A stretch of DNA of 64,000 nucleotides from Candidatus Atribacteria bacterium (GCA_003451675.1 DMCY01000015.1:13999-77998); one strand, 5' to 3'. Numbered from the stretch's first letter, positions 1-8,740 are shown. Numbers and translations: made by a program. The notes: generated by a model not told the origin, from the letters alone.

Positions 1-2
1 GT

Positions 3-389
3 CATCTTACTCCAGGGGGAGGCTTTCAAGGAGGTGCTGTAGTAGGCTCTGCTTTTGCTTTACTATTAGTATCTTATGGCAGTTTGAATTCCAAGAAATT
101 TCTTAAAAAGGATATTTTCTCACTCTTTGAAAACTTTGGTTTAATCCTGTTTATAGTATTAGGTTTTTCGGGATTAGGAATCACCTTTTTTTATAACTTT
201 TTAGCTAACAGTGGGGGCTGGTTCGGTGATGCTGCTGTGATCGGTGTTAATCCAGGTAATATGAATACCGGAGGAGTAATTCCTCTGATGAATATTGCCG
301 TTGGATTAGAAGTTTTATCTGCTTTTGGGGTTATTGTTTTAACTATGGCTAGTGGAGCGGAATTTACTAAGAAAAAGGAGAATTCGTAA
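3..389 (+). CDS. MrpB/MnhB-type antiporter subunit (MbhF-like), 5' truncated by window edge
   Basis: The reading frame is open from base 3, so the gene begins before the window. The visible part opens with HLTPGGGFQGG, the hallmark loop of the MnhB/MrpB family (compare HVSPGGGFAGG in the copy at 16647 and HLSPGGGFQGG at 53208). Several membrane segments follow, and a conserved GGVIPLMNIAVGLEV segment lies near the C-terminus. MrpB is a small membrane subunit of Mrp Na+/H+ antiporters and of the antiporter arm of Mbh hydrogenases. The following genes run mrpC, mrpD, MbhI-like, then hydrogenase subunits, so it is best read as the MbhF equivalent of Pyrococcus. The family call is secure; the N-terminus is not visible. 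Confidence 0.9.
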   Translation, partial: HLTPGGGFQGGAVVGSAFALLLVSYGSLNSKKFLKKDIFSLFENFGLILFIVLGFSGLGITFFYNFLANSGGWFGDAAVIGVNPGNMNTGGVIPLMNIAVGLEVLSAFGVIVLTMASGAEFTKKKENS

Positions 390-390
390 A

Positions 391-738
391 ATGATAGGCA
401 ATTTACCTTATGTTGCAGTAGCAATATTTATTGGATTAGGAATTTATGCTCTTATGTTTAAGAAGAATTTAATCAAAATTGCAATTGGCGTATGTCTAAT
501 TGAAAACGGAGTAAATTTATTTTTAATCACTTTAGGGTACAGAAAAGGAGCAATTGCCCCGATTTATACCCAGGCACCCTCTGGACAAGCAATGGTCTTG
601 CCAACTCCTCAAGCCCTGACTCTTACCAGTATAGTTATAGGTATCGCAACTACTGCCCTAATATTGTCGGTTGCCATGATGATTTATAAACACTACGGGA
701 CTTTGGATACAGATCAGGTAAGGAGGTTGAAAGGATGA
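391..738 (+). CDS. MrpC/NuoK-like antiporter subunit (MbhG-like)
   Basis: This is a 115-residue membrane protein with three predicted helices, of the NuoK/MnhC family. It shows GVCLIENGVNLFLITLGY and the PTPQALTLTSIVIGIATTALIL segment typical of MrpC (VDPLPQALVLTAIVIG in the other copies). In Mrp and Mbh complexes it helps form the ion pathway next to MrpD. I chose ATG 391 because AAGGAG lies about 10 bases upstream. A longer in-frame start at 352 would lie inside mrpB and lacks a ribosome site. The gene starts one base after the mrpB stop and overlaps mrpD by four bases, so it is translationally coupled. Confidence 0.9.
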   Translation: MIGNLPYVAVAIFIGLGIYALMFKKNLIKIAIGVCLIENGVNLFLITLGYRKGAIAPIYTQAPSGQAMVLPTPQALTLTSIVIGIATTALILSVAMMIYKHYGTLDTDQVRRLKG

Positions 739-2300
739 ATCTATCGAACCATATTCCTATATTAATAATAGCTATACCCTTATTGGCAGCTTTTTTAGTT
801 CCGCTTATCGGTCGGATAAATAAAAAAGCTACGGGGATTCTTACCACCCTTGCTTTAAGTGTAAGTTTAATTTTGACCATTGCTTTAGCGGTGAAAATAC
901 TAACAGTTGGTCCCCAGGTATATGTATTTGGTGCAACATCTCCAACTCTGACTTTGCCTTCAGGGTTAAAATTCCCAATCAGAATTATGTTCCAGATAGA
1001 TGCAATGAGCATATTTATGGGTTTAATTACTGCAGTTGTTTCTTTTTTAGGGGCAATCTATTCTTTATCTTTTATAAAAAAATATGATGGAGAGGATAAA
1101 TATTATTCTCTTTTATTGCTTTTAACTGTAGGTATGTTTGGGATGGAATTTACCGGTGATATATTTAACTTCTTTGTATTTTTGGAAATTGCCTCTATTG
1201 CTTCGGTTGCTCTAATTTCTTTTAGAGGGACTGATTTAGGAGAACCAGCTGAAGCGGGGTTTAAATATATGGTGGTTAGCTCAATATCTGCTCTTATGGT
1301 TTTATTTGCAGTGGGAATATTTTATGGGCAGTACGATGTTCTTAATTTTGCAGCTATAGCTAGTGTAATTAAGTACTCACAATTAGACAAGATTGCTTTG
1401 GGCCTTTTAATACCAGTTCTGGCTATGAAGGCAGGAGCGGTACCGATGCATATGTGGACACCAGATGCTTATTCGGAGGCACCTGCACCGATCACTATGA
1501 TATTGGTTGCTGCCAGCCAGGCTAGTTTATATGCTTTATTTAGAATAGTTTTTTCCTTATATAATATTTCTTTAAATACTTTAACTGTAGGCTGGATAAT
1601 TATTATTTTTGGTCTTTTATCTATGTTTATCGGAGTTACAATGGCTATTGTTCAAAAAGATATAAAAAGACTTATGGCTTATCACGCTGTCTCTCAGACT
1701 GGCTACATGCTTCTGGGGGTAGGAGTAGGATTGGCTGTTTTAGGTAACCCTACAGCTTTACATCAATATGGAATTACCGCTATGGAGGGTGGAATATTTC
1801 ATATTATGAATCACGCTATGTATAAGGGCTTGCTATTTTTAACTGCCGGTGCTTTATTTTTCAGGACAGGGACAAGAGATCTTAATAAAATGGGTGGTTT
1901 GGCTCACTCGATGAAATATACTACTATTTTCTTTATTATTGGAGCAGCAGCCATTGCCGGGCTTCCGCCCTTTAACGGCTTTGCCTCTAAACTTTTAATT
2001 TACGAATCTGTGTATAAATTTAATCCCTTGCTTTCTATAATAGCCATGGTAGTTAGTATCCTAACTTTGGCATCATTTGTTAAAGTATTTCATAGTGCAT
2101 TTTTAGGTCCAAAATTACCTCAATTTAAAGAAGTCAAAGAAGTCCCGCGTAGCATGGTCTTTGCTATGGCGGTTTTATCCTGTATCATAATATTCTTTGG
2201 ATTATTCCCTGATTTAATAATAAAAAATTTAGTGCATCCTGCGGTAGTGTCTTTAATAGAGCAATTGCAATATACCGGCACAGTATTAGGAGGTATGTAG
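735..2300 (+). CDS. MrpD/NuoN-like ion-pumping subunit (MbhH-like)
   Basis: A 521-residue polytopic membrane protein of the proton-antiporter family (NuoL/M/N, MrpA/D). The core motifs are visible: KAGAVPMHMWTPDAYSEAPAPI near residues 230-255, AIVQKDIKRLMAYHAVSQTGYMLLG near residue 310, and AGLPPFNGFASKLLI near residue 410. In Pyrococcus Mbh, MbhH carries the proton-translocating half of the antiporter module. It overlaps mrpC by four bases (ATGA) and is followed at once by the MbhI-like gene. Its length matches MrpD/MbhH rather than the longer MrpA or NuoL. Confidence 0.92.
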   Translation: MNLSNHIPILIIAIPLLAAFLVPLIGRINKKATGILTTLALSVSLILTIALAVKILTVGPQVYVFGATSPTLTLPSGLKFPIRIMFQIDAMSIFMGLITAVVSFLGAIYSLSFIKKYDGEDKYYSLLLLLTVGMFGMEFTGDIFNFFVFLEIASIASVALISFRGTDLGEPAEAGFKYMVVSSISALMVLFAVGIFYGQYDVLNFAAIASVIKYSQLDKIALGLLIPVLAMKAGAVPMHMWTPDAYSEAPAPITMILVAASQASLYALFRIVFSLYNISLNTLTVGWIIIIFGLLSMFIGVTMAIVQKDIKRLMAYHAVSQTGYMLLGVGVGLAVLGNPTALHQYGITAMEGGIFHIMNHAMYKGLLFLTAGALFFRTGTRDLNKMGGLAHSMKYTTIFFIIGAAAIAGLPPFNGFASKLLIYESVYKFNPLLSIIAMVVSILTLASFVKVFHSAFLGPKLPQFKEVKEVPRSMVFAMAVLSCIIIFFGLFPDLIIKNLVHPAVVSLIEQLQYTGTVLGGM

Positions 2301-2303
2301 AAA

Positions 2304-2645
2304 ATGTTAGGATTGCTAGAAACAGGTAGCGGTTTTTGGAGTGCAATAATTTGGATAGTAGTTGTATTAATTATTGGGAGTATCGTAATTTATATCAGAA
2401 ATAAAGGTGAAGATAGTTATAAAAAAAATACCGAACAGGATAAACCTTTTATTTCCGGTAATCCCGAAGAAAGTAAAGAAGGTTCTCATTTAAGTGCGAG
2501 CCATATTTATTGGGGGTTTACAGAAGCGTTAAAGGGTTATTATAATCCTTTAGTAAAAATGCACACTGGCAATATAAATGATTATTCTAGCTGGATAATT
2601 GTAATAACTGCGATAATATTAATTATGGTAGGGGTGAGTGGATAG
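2304..2645 (+). CDS. MbhI-like small membrane subunit
   Basis: A 113-residue protein with one membrane segment at residues 12-32, a charged soluble middle (about 35-75), and a second membrane segment at the C-terminus (about 95-112). There is no obvious cofactor motif. Its position between the MrpD-like gene and the NuoB-like small subunit is that of mbhI in Pyrococcus. MbhI there carries a long helix that links the antiporter and hydrogenase halves. The central SHIYWGFTEALKGYY segment would suit an amphipathic linker. The identity rests mainly on gene order and topology. It overlaps the next gene's GTG start by one base. Confidence 0.65.
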   Translation: MLGLLETGSGFWSAIIWIVVVLIIGSIVIYIRNKGEDSYKKNTEQDKPFISGNPEESKEGSHLSASHIYWGFTEALKGYYNPLVKMHTGNINDYSSWIIVITAIILIMVGVSG

Positions 2646-3094
2646 TGAGATTAAATAAATATTTCGAAAGATCTCTCTGGGTTTTTCATCTAAATACAGG
2701 TTCTTGTAATGGTTGTGATATTGAAATTGTAGCAGGACTAACTCCCCGGTACGATTTAGAAAGATTTGGGATTAAATTGGTAGGTAGTCCTAAGCATGCA
2801 GATGTATTATTGGTAACCGGTCCAGTGACCGGGAGAATGGCCGATAGAGTAAAACGTGTTTATGAACAAACTCCTGATCCTAAAGCAGTAATAGCAATTG
2901 GGGCATGTGGAACAAGTGGAGGAGTCTTTTACAACTCCTACAATCTCTCAGGTTCTATAGACAAAGTTATACCGGTAGATGTTTATGTTCCAGGATGTCC
3001 TCCTCGGCCGGAAGCTATAATAAATGGAGTGTTACAAGCCTGGATAAAATTAGAAAAGTTAAGAGAAAGTATGAAAGCTGCTCCAGCAAAGTAG
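2645..3094 (+). CDS. mbhJ: Group 4 [NiFe] hydrogenase small subunit (MbhJ/NuoB-like)
   Basis: A 149-residue electron-transfer small subunit homologous to NuoB. It binds one proximal [4Fe-4S] cluster through C21 and C24 (TGSCNGCDIE), C88 (AIGACGTSGG) and C118 (VPGCPPRPEAI); all four are present. It relays electrons between the ferredoxin-like MbhN subunit and the [NiFe] site in MbhL. The start is GTG 2645, which overlaps the previous stop codon. The lack of a long C-terminal domain is normal for membrane-bound group 4 enzymes. It is separated from the next operon gene by an unusual 245-bp repeat-filled gap. Confidence 0.93.
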   Translation: MRLNKYFERSLWVFHLNTGSCNGCDIEIVAGLTPRYDLERFGIKLVGSPKHADVLLVTGPVTGRMADRVKRVYEQTPDPKAVIAIGACGTSGGVFYNSYNLSGSIDKVIPVDVYVPGCPPRPEAIINGVLQAWIKLEKLRESMKAAPAK

Positions 3095-3339
3095 CGAAAA
3101 CGTATCTCGTTAAAAATAACTTACTTAGTTAACTAGTTACCTGGTTAGATAGTTAAGAAAGCAAAAGGAAGAAACCAGGAGCCAAAATAAATGCGTATCT
3201 CGTATCCCGGGAATAAGATAAGAACCAAAAAAATATGAATAGCGTGTATCGTATAGTATTAGTATTAAACCAGCTAACTAAGTAACCAACTAACCAGCCG
3301 ACTAAATACTAGTGACTAAAAAAGAAAAGGTGGTAGAGA
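3095..3339. repeat. Intergenic repeat element inside the mbh operon
   Basis: A spacer of about 245 bp with no reading frame. Around 3123-3156 it holds GTTAACTAGTTACCTGG-type words. Around 3268-3305 it holds the inverted form, CCAGCTAACTAAGTAACC. These ends frame a middle with CAGGAGCCAAAATAAA and CGTATCTCGTATC words. The same words recur in the other long spacers of this window, so it is one copy of a dispersed family with inverted ends. It interrupts an operon whose junctions otherwise overlap or lie within about 10 bases. Confidence 0.7.
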
Positions 3340-3906
3340 ATGGAACACATGAAACCAGAAGAAATTATAGAATTATTTAAAGAAAAATTTAATGGTTCGG
3401 TTACAAATAGCAAAATAGAAATTAAAACAGCAGGATTAAAAAAGACTAGCTATAGTTTAATATGGTTAGAGATAGAACTAAAGGACTTTAAAGAAGCAGT
3501 AAAACTTTTATGCACTATTCAATTTCCTCATTTTGCTATAATTTCAGATAATGATACAGGGGAAGAAATCAAATTAACCTATCATTTCTCCCTTTATTAT
3601 GGAGAGAGATTTAAAGAAATATCCTTGAATCTAGCTACTAATTTACCAAAAAATAATCTTAAGATACCCACTATTACCGATCTAATACCGGGGGCCCAGA
3701 CTTCAGAAAGAGAGATGAAAGAAATGATGGGGATTACCTTTGAGGGTTTACCTGATTTACCTAATATATTTTTACCAATAGATTTTTCAAAAGGTGTTTT
3801 TCCTTTTAGAAAAGATGAAAAAGGGATATATCCTTTAAGCAAAAATGGTAAACATGTAGGTGGTAATATAACTGATAAAGAAGAAGAGGTGAAAAAAGTT
3901 GAGTAA
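3340..3906 (+). CDS. mbhK: NuoC-like hydrogenase subunit (MbhK)
   Basis: A 188-residue soluble subunit of the NuoC / 30-kDa family, which structurally supports the large subunit. The family signature is visible at residues 121-157: SEREMKEMMGITFEGLPD, then the FLPIDF and GVFPFRKD blocks. No cofactor is expected. ATG 3340 follows a GGTGG-type ribosome site at 3329. The 3' end overlaps mbhL by eight bases. It follows the repeat-filled gap that separates it from mbhJ, yet the gene order J-K-L-M-N is exactly that of archaeal Mbh. Confidence 0.9.
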   Translation: MEHMKPEEIIELFKEKFNGSVTNSKIEIKTAGLKKTSYSLIWLEIELKDFKEAVKLLCTIQFPHFAIISDNDTGEEIKLTYHFSLYYGERFKEISLNLATNLPKNNLKIPTITDLIPGAQTSEREMKEMMGITFEGLPDLPNIFLPIDFSKGVFPFRKDEKGIYPLSKNGKHVGGNITDKEEEVKKVE

Positions 3907-5122
3907 AAAGACTTACTCTATACCTATAGGTCCGGTTCATCCATCTTTAGAAGAACCGATGACTTTTAATTTTGAAATATATGGAGAACGCATAGAAAAA
4001 GTAAATTTAGCACCCGGAGATAATCATCGAGGGATAGAATTTATGGGAAGACAAAGGAATCCAATACAGATTATCTATTTAGCAGAAAGGATATGCGGTA
4101 TCTGTTCTGCTTCTCATCCTTTTGCTTTTTGTCAAGCAGTGGAGAATGCTGCTGGAATTGAAGTTCCCGAAAGAGGTCAATATATTCGAGTGATTATTGC
4201 TGAGTTAGAAAGAATACATTCGCATATTTTATGGGCAGGGATCGCCGGTCATGAATTAGGCTTTGATTCTGTTTTATATATATCTTGGAGAGCAAGAGAA
4301 GAAGTATTAGACCTTTTAGAATATCTTACTGGAAATAGGATTAATTATGGAGTATTTATGATAGGTGGGGTAAGAAGAGATATTACCGAAGACCAAATAC
4401 CTCGAATTCGAAAAGCTTTAGAATATTATAAGGATATCTACGGAAAATTAGAAGATATATTTTTAAATGACCCCACTATTGCTTTAAGAACAAAGAATGT
4501 CGGTGTTTTAACTAAAGAAGATGCTCTCCGCTTATGTGCAGTGGGACCTACCGCCAGAGCATCGGGGATAAAAAAGGATATAAGGCAGGATCAACCTTAT
4601 TCAGCCTATGCTGATTTAGAAGTGAAAGCCATTACTCCAGATGTATTTTCTGGAGAAGTAAACGGTGATGTCTATGATCGGATAATTGTCCGATTGTTGG
4701 AAGTAGTACAATCTATACAGATTATCGAACAATGTTTAGAAAATATGCCTTCAGGAGAAATTGTAACTGAGAAGAAATTAGTTAGATTATTAAATCAATT
4801 AAAGAAAGCTAAAGGTGAAGGGATTGGAAGGCATGAAGCCCCTCGCGGTGAAGTATTTCATTATGTAAAATTAGCAGAAGCAGAAGTACCGGAAATCTGG
4901 AAAGCTCGTGCCCCCACGTATAATAATTTAATGCCCTGGGTTCCTATGCTCTTAGGCCAACAGATAGCCGATATCCCAATTGTTATAGCATCTACCGATC
5001 CCTGTATAGCCTGTATGGATAGAGTTACTATTTTAAATAAAGACAATGGTCAAAAAAGTATATTAACCAAAAAAGATCTACATGAATTGAGTGTGCAAAA
5101 GACAAGGAGGATTACTCCATGA
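3899..5122 (+). CDS. mbhL: Group 4 [NiFe] hydrogenase catalytic large subunit (MbhL/NuoD-like)
   Basis: A 407-residue NuoD-like subunit that binds the [NiFe] centre. Both cysteine pairs are intact: C66/C69 in ERICGICSASH and C369/C372 in DPCIACMDR. This separates it from the cysteine-free large subunits of Complex I and makes it a true hydrogenase, expected to reduce protons with ferredoxin electrons. The 32 residues after R375 look like the C-terminal extension that group 4 proteases of the HycI type remove after the xxR site. A matching protease is encoded just downstream at 6579-7028. The start is TTG 3899, with GAGGTG seven bases upstream; it overlaps mbhK. Confidence 0.94.
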   Translation: MSKKTYSIPIGPVHPSLEEPMTFNFEIYGERIEKVNLAPGDNHRGIEFMGRQRNPIQIIYLAERICGICSASHPFAFCQAVENAAGIEVPERGQYIRVIIAELERIHSHILWAGIAGHELGFDSVLYISWRAREEVLDLLEYLTGNRINYGVFMIGGVRRDITEDQIPRIRKALEYYKDIYGKLEDIFLNDPTIALRTKNVGVLTKEDALRLCAVGPTARASGIKKDIRQDQPYSAYADLEVKAITPDVFSGEVNGDVYDRIIVRLLEVVQSIQIIEQCLENMPSGEIVTEKKLVRLLNQLKKAKGEGIGRHEAPRGEVFHYVKLAEAEVPEIWKARAPTYNNLMPWVPMLLGQQIADIPIVIASTDPCIACMDRVTILNKDNGQKSILTKKDLHELSVQKTRRITP

Positions 5123-6132
5123 CTACTATAAGCTTATCTGGAATATTAATGAAGATAATAGGGGCAATTGTAATTGCCTTTTTGGGAGTAGTAATAGGTT
5201 TGTTTTATAAAGGTATTGACAGAAAATTAGCAGCAAGGATGCAGGCTCGAGTTGGTCCTCCTATAAGACAGCCTTTTATGGATTTCTTTAAGTTAATGAT
5301 TAAAGAAAATATTGTACCACAAAACGCAGTTCCCTGGATATTTAACGGAGCGCCAATTATGGCCCTGGTATCTTCTATTACTATCTTGCTTTATTTACCT
5401 GTAGGAAACATTCCTCCTCTGTTAAGCGGGTACGGAGACATTGTGTTAATTATTTACTTACTAACTCTACCAGCTATTGGAATGGTAGTGGGTGGTTTTT
5501 CCTCTGGTTCTCCTTATGCCAATGTGGGAGCACAAAGAGAGATGGTGTTGATGATGAGTTATGAACTTCCTTTGGTAACTACAGTAGTTGCTTTGGGATG
5601 GAAATTAAGTCAGGTTTATCCACAACTTAATGTATTTTCTTTAGCCGTAATTAATGCCCATCCTATTTGGGAATTAGTGGGCCCATTAGGTTTTATTGGT
5701 GCAATTTTACTATTTATTACTCTTGCAGCGGTTACACCGGGAGAACTCTCTAAAGTACCCTTTGATGCACCAGAAGCTGAAACAGAATTAGCTGGAGGAA
5801 TATTAGTAGAGTATTCGGGAAGAAATCTTGCTCTATTTGGTTTAGCCGATGCGGTGAAGACAATAGTAATGATTTCCCTAACTGTGGCTTTATTTTTTCC
5901 GTATAATATATCTCACTTACTTGGTTTAAGTGGTGGAGCATTTGCTTTAATAGCAGATGTGCTGTTCTTTTTAGTAAAAATGTTTTTAGTAATGTTTGTC
6001 GAAGTAACTTTTATTAGAGTTGCAGTTGCGCGTTTAAAAATAGACCAGGCTTCCTTTGCTTACTGGATTCCAGTATCAATTATAGGTTTACTCGGTCTTA
6101 CATTAATCGTTTTAGATACTATTATAGTTTGA
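5119..6132 (+). CDS. mbhM: NuoH-like membrane anchor (MbhM)
   Basis: A 337-residue polytopic protein of the NuoH/HycD family that anchors the hydrogenase module in the membrane. Family landmarks include RMQARVGPPIRQPFMDFFKL (about residues 40-60), GSPYANVGAQREMVLMMSYE (about 132-152) and PFDAPEAETELAGGILVEYSG (about 213-235). Its acidic residues are thought to couple redox chemistry to ion movement. ATG 5119 overlaps the mbhL stop by four bases. A paralogue in the second hydrogenase cluster lies at 11353. Confidence 0.92.
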   Translation: MTTISLSGILMKIIGAIVIAFLGVVIGLFYKGIDRKLAARMQARVGPPIRQPFMDFFKLMIKENIVPQNAVPWIFNGAPIMALVSSITILLYLPVGNIPPLLSGYGDIVLIIYLLTLPAIGMVVGGFSSGSPYANVGAQREMVLMMSYELPLVTTVVALGWKLSQVYPQLNVFSLAVINAHPIWELVGPLGFIGAILLFITLAAVTPGELSKVPFDAPEAETELAGGILVEYSGRNLALFGLADAVKTIVMISLTVALFFPYNISHLLGLSGGAFALIADVLFFLVKMFLVMFVEVTFIRVAVARLKIDQASFAYWIPVSIIGLLGLTLIVLDTIIV

Positions 6133-6141
6133 GGTGATAAA

Positions 6142-6543
6142 ATGGCAACACCAATGGGATTTGAACTGCTAAAACAGTTATTTAAAAAACCAGCTACCAA
6201 TGTATTTCCGGTTACTTATTACCCTGATTCGATATTAAAATTATTGGAAAAAGTTGGAAAGGAAGAAGCAAAGATACATCCTCCCGTAGAAATACCTAAA
6301 AATTTTAGAGGGAAGATTGTCTATGATAGAGATGAATGTATAGGGTGTAAGTTGTGTATTAAAGTATGCCCCGCTGAGGCAATCGAATTTATTCCCGATA
6401 AAAAGAAGATTAAAATCCATATAGATCATTGTATTTTTTGTTCTCAATGTAATGATATATGCCCCAAAGATTGTTTGAACATGACTGAAGAATTTCTTCT
6501 TGCGGATACAGATAGATTATCGTCTAAATTAATGGTAGAATAG
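6142..6543 (+). CDS. mbhN: NuoI-like two-[4Fe-4S] ferredoxin subunit (MbhN)
   Basis: A 133-residue polyferredoxin subunit with two [4Fe-4S] motifs: C66, C69, C72, C76 (CIGCKLCIKVCP) and C97, C100, C103, C107 (CIFCSQCNDICP). In Mbh it takes electrons from reduced ferredoxin and passes them to MbhJ. It is the last gene of the operon. The ribosome site GAGGTGA lies about eight bases before ATG 6142. Unlike its paralogue at 20179 it has no C-terminal zinc-type cysteine tail. Confidence 0.92.
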   Translation: MATPMGFELLKQLFKKPATNVFPVTYYPDSILKLLEKVGKEEAKIHPPVEIPKNFRGKIVYDRDECIGCKLCIKVCPAEAIEFIPDKKKIKIHIDHCIFCSQCNDICPKDCLNMTEEFLLADTDRLSSKLMVE

Positions 6544-6578
6544 ATAATCAATAAGAATAAATAATAAAAATCATGGTC

Positions 6579-7028
6579 TTATAATTTTTTAAGGAGTTTA
6601 AAATTTTTATCTTTCAATATCTTTATTATTTCTTCAGAACTCTTTAAAACTTTAGGACTAACAGAATTAGAATAGTCGATAATTTTAGGTTGAATGCCGA
6701 TAAAGATAATATTCTGAGCATATTCTTTCAAATAAGATATTAAAAAGGATAAAGGCATGCTGTGGGTAGTGAGGTGCAGGGCACTAATTCTATCAGGAGA
6801 GATTATTCTAAATTCACCAGATTTAAGGTCCATCTCTACAGCATCGATAAGTACTACGAGATTGGGCCTATTTTTTTTGATGATTGAGGTAAAATTTTCA
6901 GGAACAACCCCACAGTCTATAGAAAGCCAGTCATGATCTTTAAAATTTTGGGCAATAATTGACCCTATTCCATCATCACCTCGAAGCGTATTTCCAATGC
7001 CCATTAAAATATATTTTTTTGAATCCAT
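6579..7028 (-). CDS. Hydrogenase maturation protease (HycI/HyaD family)
   Basis: A 149-residue endopeptidase of the M52 family that trims the C-terminal extension of [NiFe] large subunits after nickel insertion. The fold signature MGIGNTLRGDDGIG is at residues 9-22. Likely nickel-sensing ligands are D18, D62 (LIDAVEM) and H89 (LTTHSMP), aligning with D16, D62 and H90 of E. coli HycI. The gene converges with mbhN, with only 35 bp between the stop codons and no clear terminator. Probable substrates are the two large subunits at 3899 and 13235, both of which keep DPCxxCxxR plus an extension. Confidence 0.9.
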   Translation of the reverse strand: MDSKKYILMGIGNTLRGDDGIGSIIAQNFKDHDWLSIDCGVVPENFTSIIKKNRPNLVVLIDAVEMDLKSGEFRIISPDRISALHLTTHSMPLSFLISYLKEYAQNIIFIGIQPKIIDYSNSVSPKVLKSSEEIIKILKDKNFKLLKKL

Positions 7029-7499
7029 ATTTTTTCCTTTAAATTAGTCGTTAGTTTTTTAGTTAGCTGGTTAAATGGTTAGTTAGTTAACTGGTTGGGA
7101 ATTAACTTACAAGATGTAAAATAAACTAGTCGATAGTATATAGTATAAATACAAGTTACAAGATGCAAGTTTGTTTATATATCCAGTTATTCAATCAATT
7201 TAGTTAACTAATTAGTTGTCTTGATTTTATTTCCTTAACTAAATAACCAGATAACCAACTAACCAGCTAACTAAAAAGGAGATACGAACTAATATTCACT
7301 AACGACTAGCGACTATTCACTAGTTATGTTATCATAATAAAAAATATTTAACAAATTGAATAATAAATAAAAATTAAAAGCAAAAAAAGAAGGATTTTAG
7401 TAATTTTTGTAGAATAATTAAAGTATAATAGTATATAATGTAAAAAATAAGATATAAACTTTTATCTATCCAAAAGTTAGTATAGGAGTATGATTTAAT
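7029..7499. repeat. Repeat-rich spacer before the SPOR/rex genes
   Basis: This 471-bp stretch holds no gene. From about 7045 to 7125 it has TTAGTTAGCTGGTTAAATGG-type words. From about 7240 to 7275 it has the inverted set (AACCAACTAACCAGC). These flank words such as TTACAAGATGCAAGTT and ACTAACGACTAGCGAC, typical of the dispersed element family. The last 170 bp (7325-7499) is plain AT-rich sequence with TATAAT-like hexamers at 7424 and 7434, but neither has a convincing -35 box. Confidence 0.6.
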
Positions 7500-8090
7500 A
7501 TGAGAAAAGCGAGTAGGATTTATAAGAGGAAAAGCAGAAGTAATCTGGAAACCTTTATAATTTTAATAGGCGCGATAATAATTTTGGGTGTGGCCTTTAA
7601 TTTAGCCAGGGATAGGAGTTATATTCCCCCTGAAGAGCCGACAATTGTGGAAGAAGAGAAAGTAGAATCTCCTGTAATAAAAGTGCCTGTTGAGTTACCT
7701 CAAAAGAAGACAGTGGAAAAGGTTGAAGAGAAAGAGAAATTTCCTGAGGAAGAAATAAAAAAAGAGGTTACTCCAGAAGAGAAACCACCACTTACTGAGC
7801 CGAGCATGATTAAATCTCCAAAAGTAGAACCAGAAATAAAGGCAGTAAAAGAGTCTGAAATAGTTACAGAAAAGAAGTTATATACTGTTCAGGTAGGAGC
7901 TTTTTCAAAAGAAGAAGGTGCCCAGAATTTAGCTAAAGAGATAAGAGGTAAAGGATACCAGACTTATGTAATTAAGGGGAAAACCCTTTACAAGGTTCAA
8001 GTAGGGGAATTTAAAACTTCAGATGAGGCCAAAGCAATTTCAGAGAAGTTGAAGAAATTAGGTTATGAAATATGGGTAACAACTAGATAG
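7500..8090 (+). CDS. SPOR-domain membrane protein
   Basis: A 196-residue protein with a basic cytoplasmic N-terminus, a single membrane segment at about residues 19-37, and a long E/K/P-rich linker (about 40-120). A SPOR domain lies at about 126-196 (KLYTVQVGAFSKEEGAQNL, then LYKVQVGEFKTSDEA). SPOR domains bind denuded peptidoglycan, usually at division sites, so an envelope or division role is likely. It precedes rex by 17 bp and may be cotranscribed with it. No enzymatic domain is present. Confidence 0.85.
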   Translation: MRKASRIYKRKSRSNLETFIILIGAIIILGVAFNLARDRSYIPPEEPTIVEEEKVESPVIKVPVELPQKKTVEKVEEKEKFPEEEIKKEVTPEEKPPLTEPSMIKSPKVEPEIKAVKESEIVTEKKLYTVQVGAFSKEEGAQNLAKEIRGKGYQTYVIKGKTLYKVQVGEFKTSDEAKAISEKLKKLGYEIWVTTR

Positions 8091-8107
8091 GAAAGGGAAA
8101 AATAACT

Positions 8108-8740
8108 TTGAATAGAAAAAATATTCCTTCCGTTACTATAAACAGGCTATCTATATACCATCGTTGTTTAGAAAAATTAATTGAAAATATAGATAAAAGA
8201 AAGCAAAAATTTATTTCTTCATCTGAAATTGCCGAAATGACTGGAATAAATTCAGCACAAATTCGTAAAGATTTGGCTTATTTCGGAGAATTTGGCAAAC
8301 GAGGAATCGGATATCCCCTAATAGATCTTAGCAGAGAATTAAAAAAAATATTAGGACTGGATAGAAAGTGGTCAGTTATTATTGCCGGAGCAGGAAATTT
8401 AGGAAAAGCCTTAGTAAAATATAAAGGTTTTCAGAAAAGGGGCTTTATAATTAAAGGAATTTTTGACAATAATCCCTCAAAAATTGGCAAGAGACTTGGC
8501 CGTACTTTTATTTACGATATAAAAGAGGTAGAAAAATTTATCCAGGCGGAGAATATAAGTATTGGGATAATAGTGGTACCAGCTGATTCAGCCCAGGAAG
8601 TGGCAGATGAGATGGTAAGAGGTGGGATTAAAGCCATTTTAAATTTCGCCCCCGTCCATATTACATTACTCCCGGAAATTAAAATACATAACGTAGACTT
8701 ATCTATTGAATTTGAAGGATTGACATACTACTTGTCTTAG
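8108..8740 (+). CDS. rex: Redox-sensing transcriptional repressor Rex
   Basis: A 210-residue NADH/NAD+ sensor. It has an N-terminal winged-helix DNA-binding domain (residues 1-80, with NSAQIRKDLAYFGEFGKRG) and a Rossmann domain with GAGNLG at 94-99. A C-terminal helix follows for domain swapping. Rex represses fermentation and hydrogen genes at low NADH by binding TTGTGA-N6-TCACAA. Perfect copies of that palindrome lie at 8766-8783 and 21123-21140 in this window. The start is TTG 8108, after GGAAAGGGA. The -35 box of the next operon's promoter lies inside the last codons of rex. Confidence 0.95.
   Translation: MNRKNIPSVTINRLSIYHRCLEKLIENIDKRKQKFISSSEIAEMTGINSAQIRKDLAYFGEFGKRGIGYPLIDLSRELKKILGLDRKWSVIIAGAGNLGKALVKYKGFQKRGFIIKGIFDNNPSKIGKRLGRTFIYDIKEVEKFIQAENISIGIIVVPADSAQEVADEMVRGGIKAILNFAPVHITLLPEIKIHNVDLSIEFEGLTYYLS

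Noticed and set aside
650..1012. 120-residue open frame on the minus strand
   Set aside because: It overlaps mrpC and mrpD, which have family motifs and coupled starts; no ribosome site or homology pattern is seen.
2905..3132. 75-residue open frame in a second + frame at the end of mbhJ
   Set aside because: It is an out-of-frame reading of the conserved NuoB-like gene and runs into repeat sequence.
5119..6543. Complex I (NADH:quinone oxidoreductase) fragment
   Set aside because: The NuoH/NuoI-like genes belong to a hydrogenase: the neighbouring large subunit keeps both [NiFe] cysteine pairs, and no quinone-type NuoA, NuoJ or NuoG set is present.
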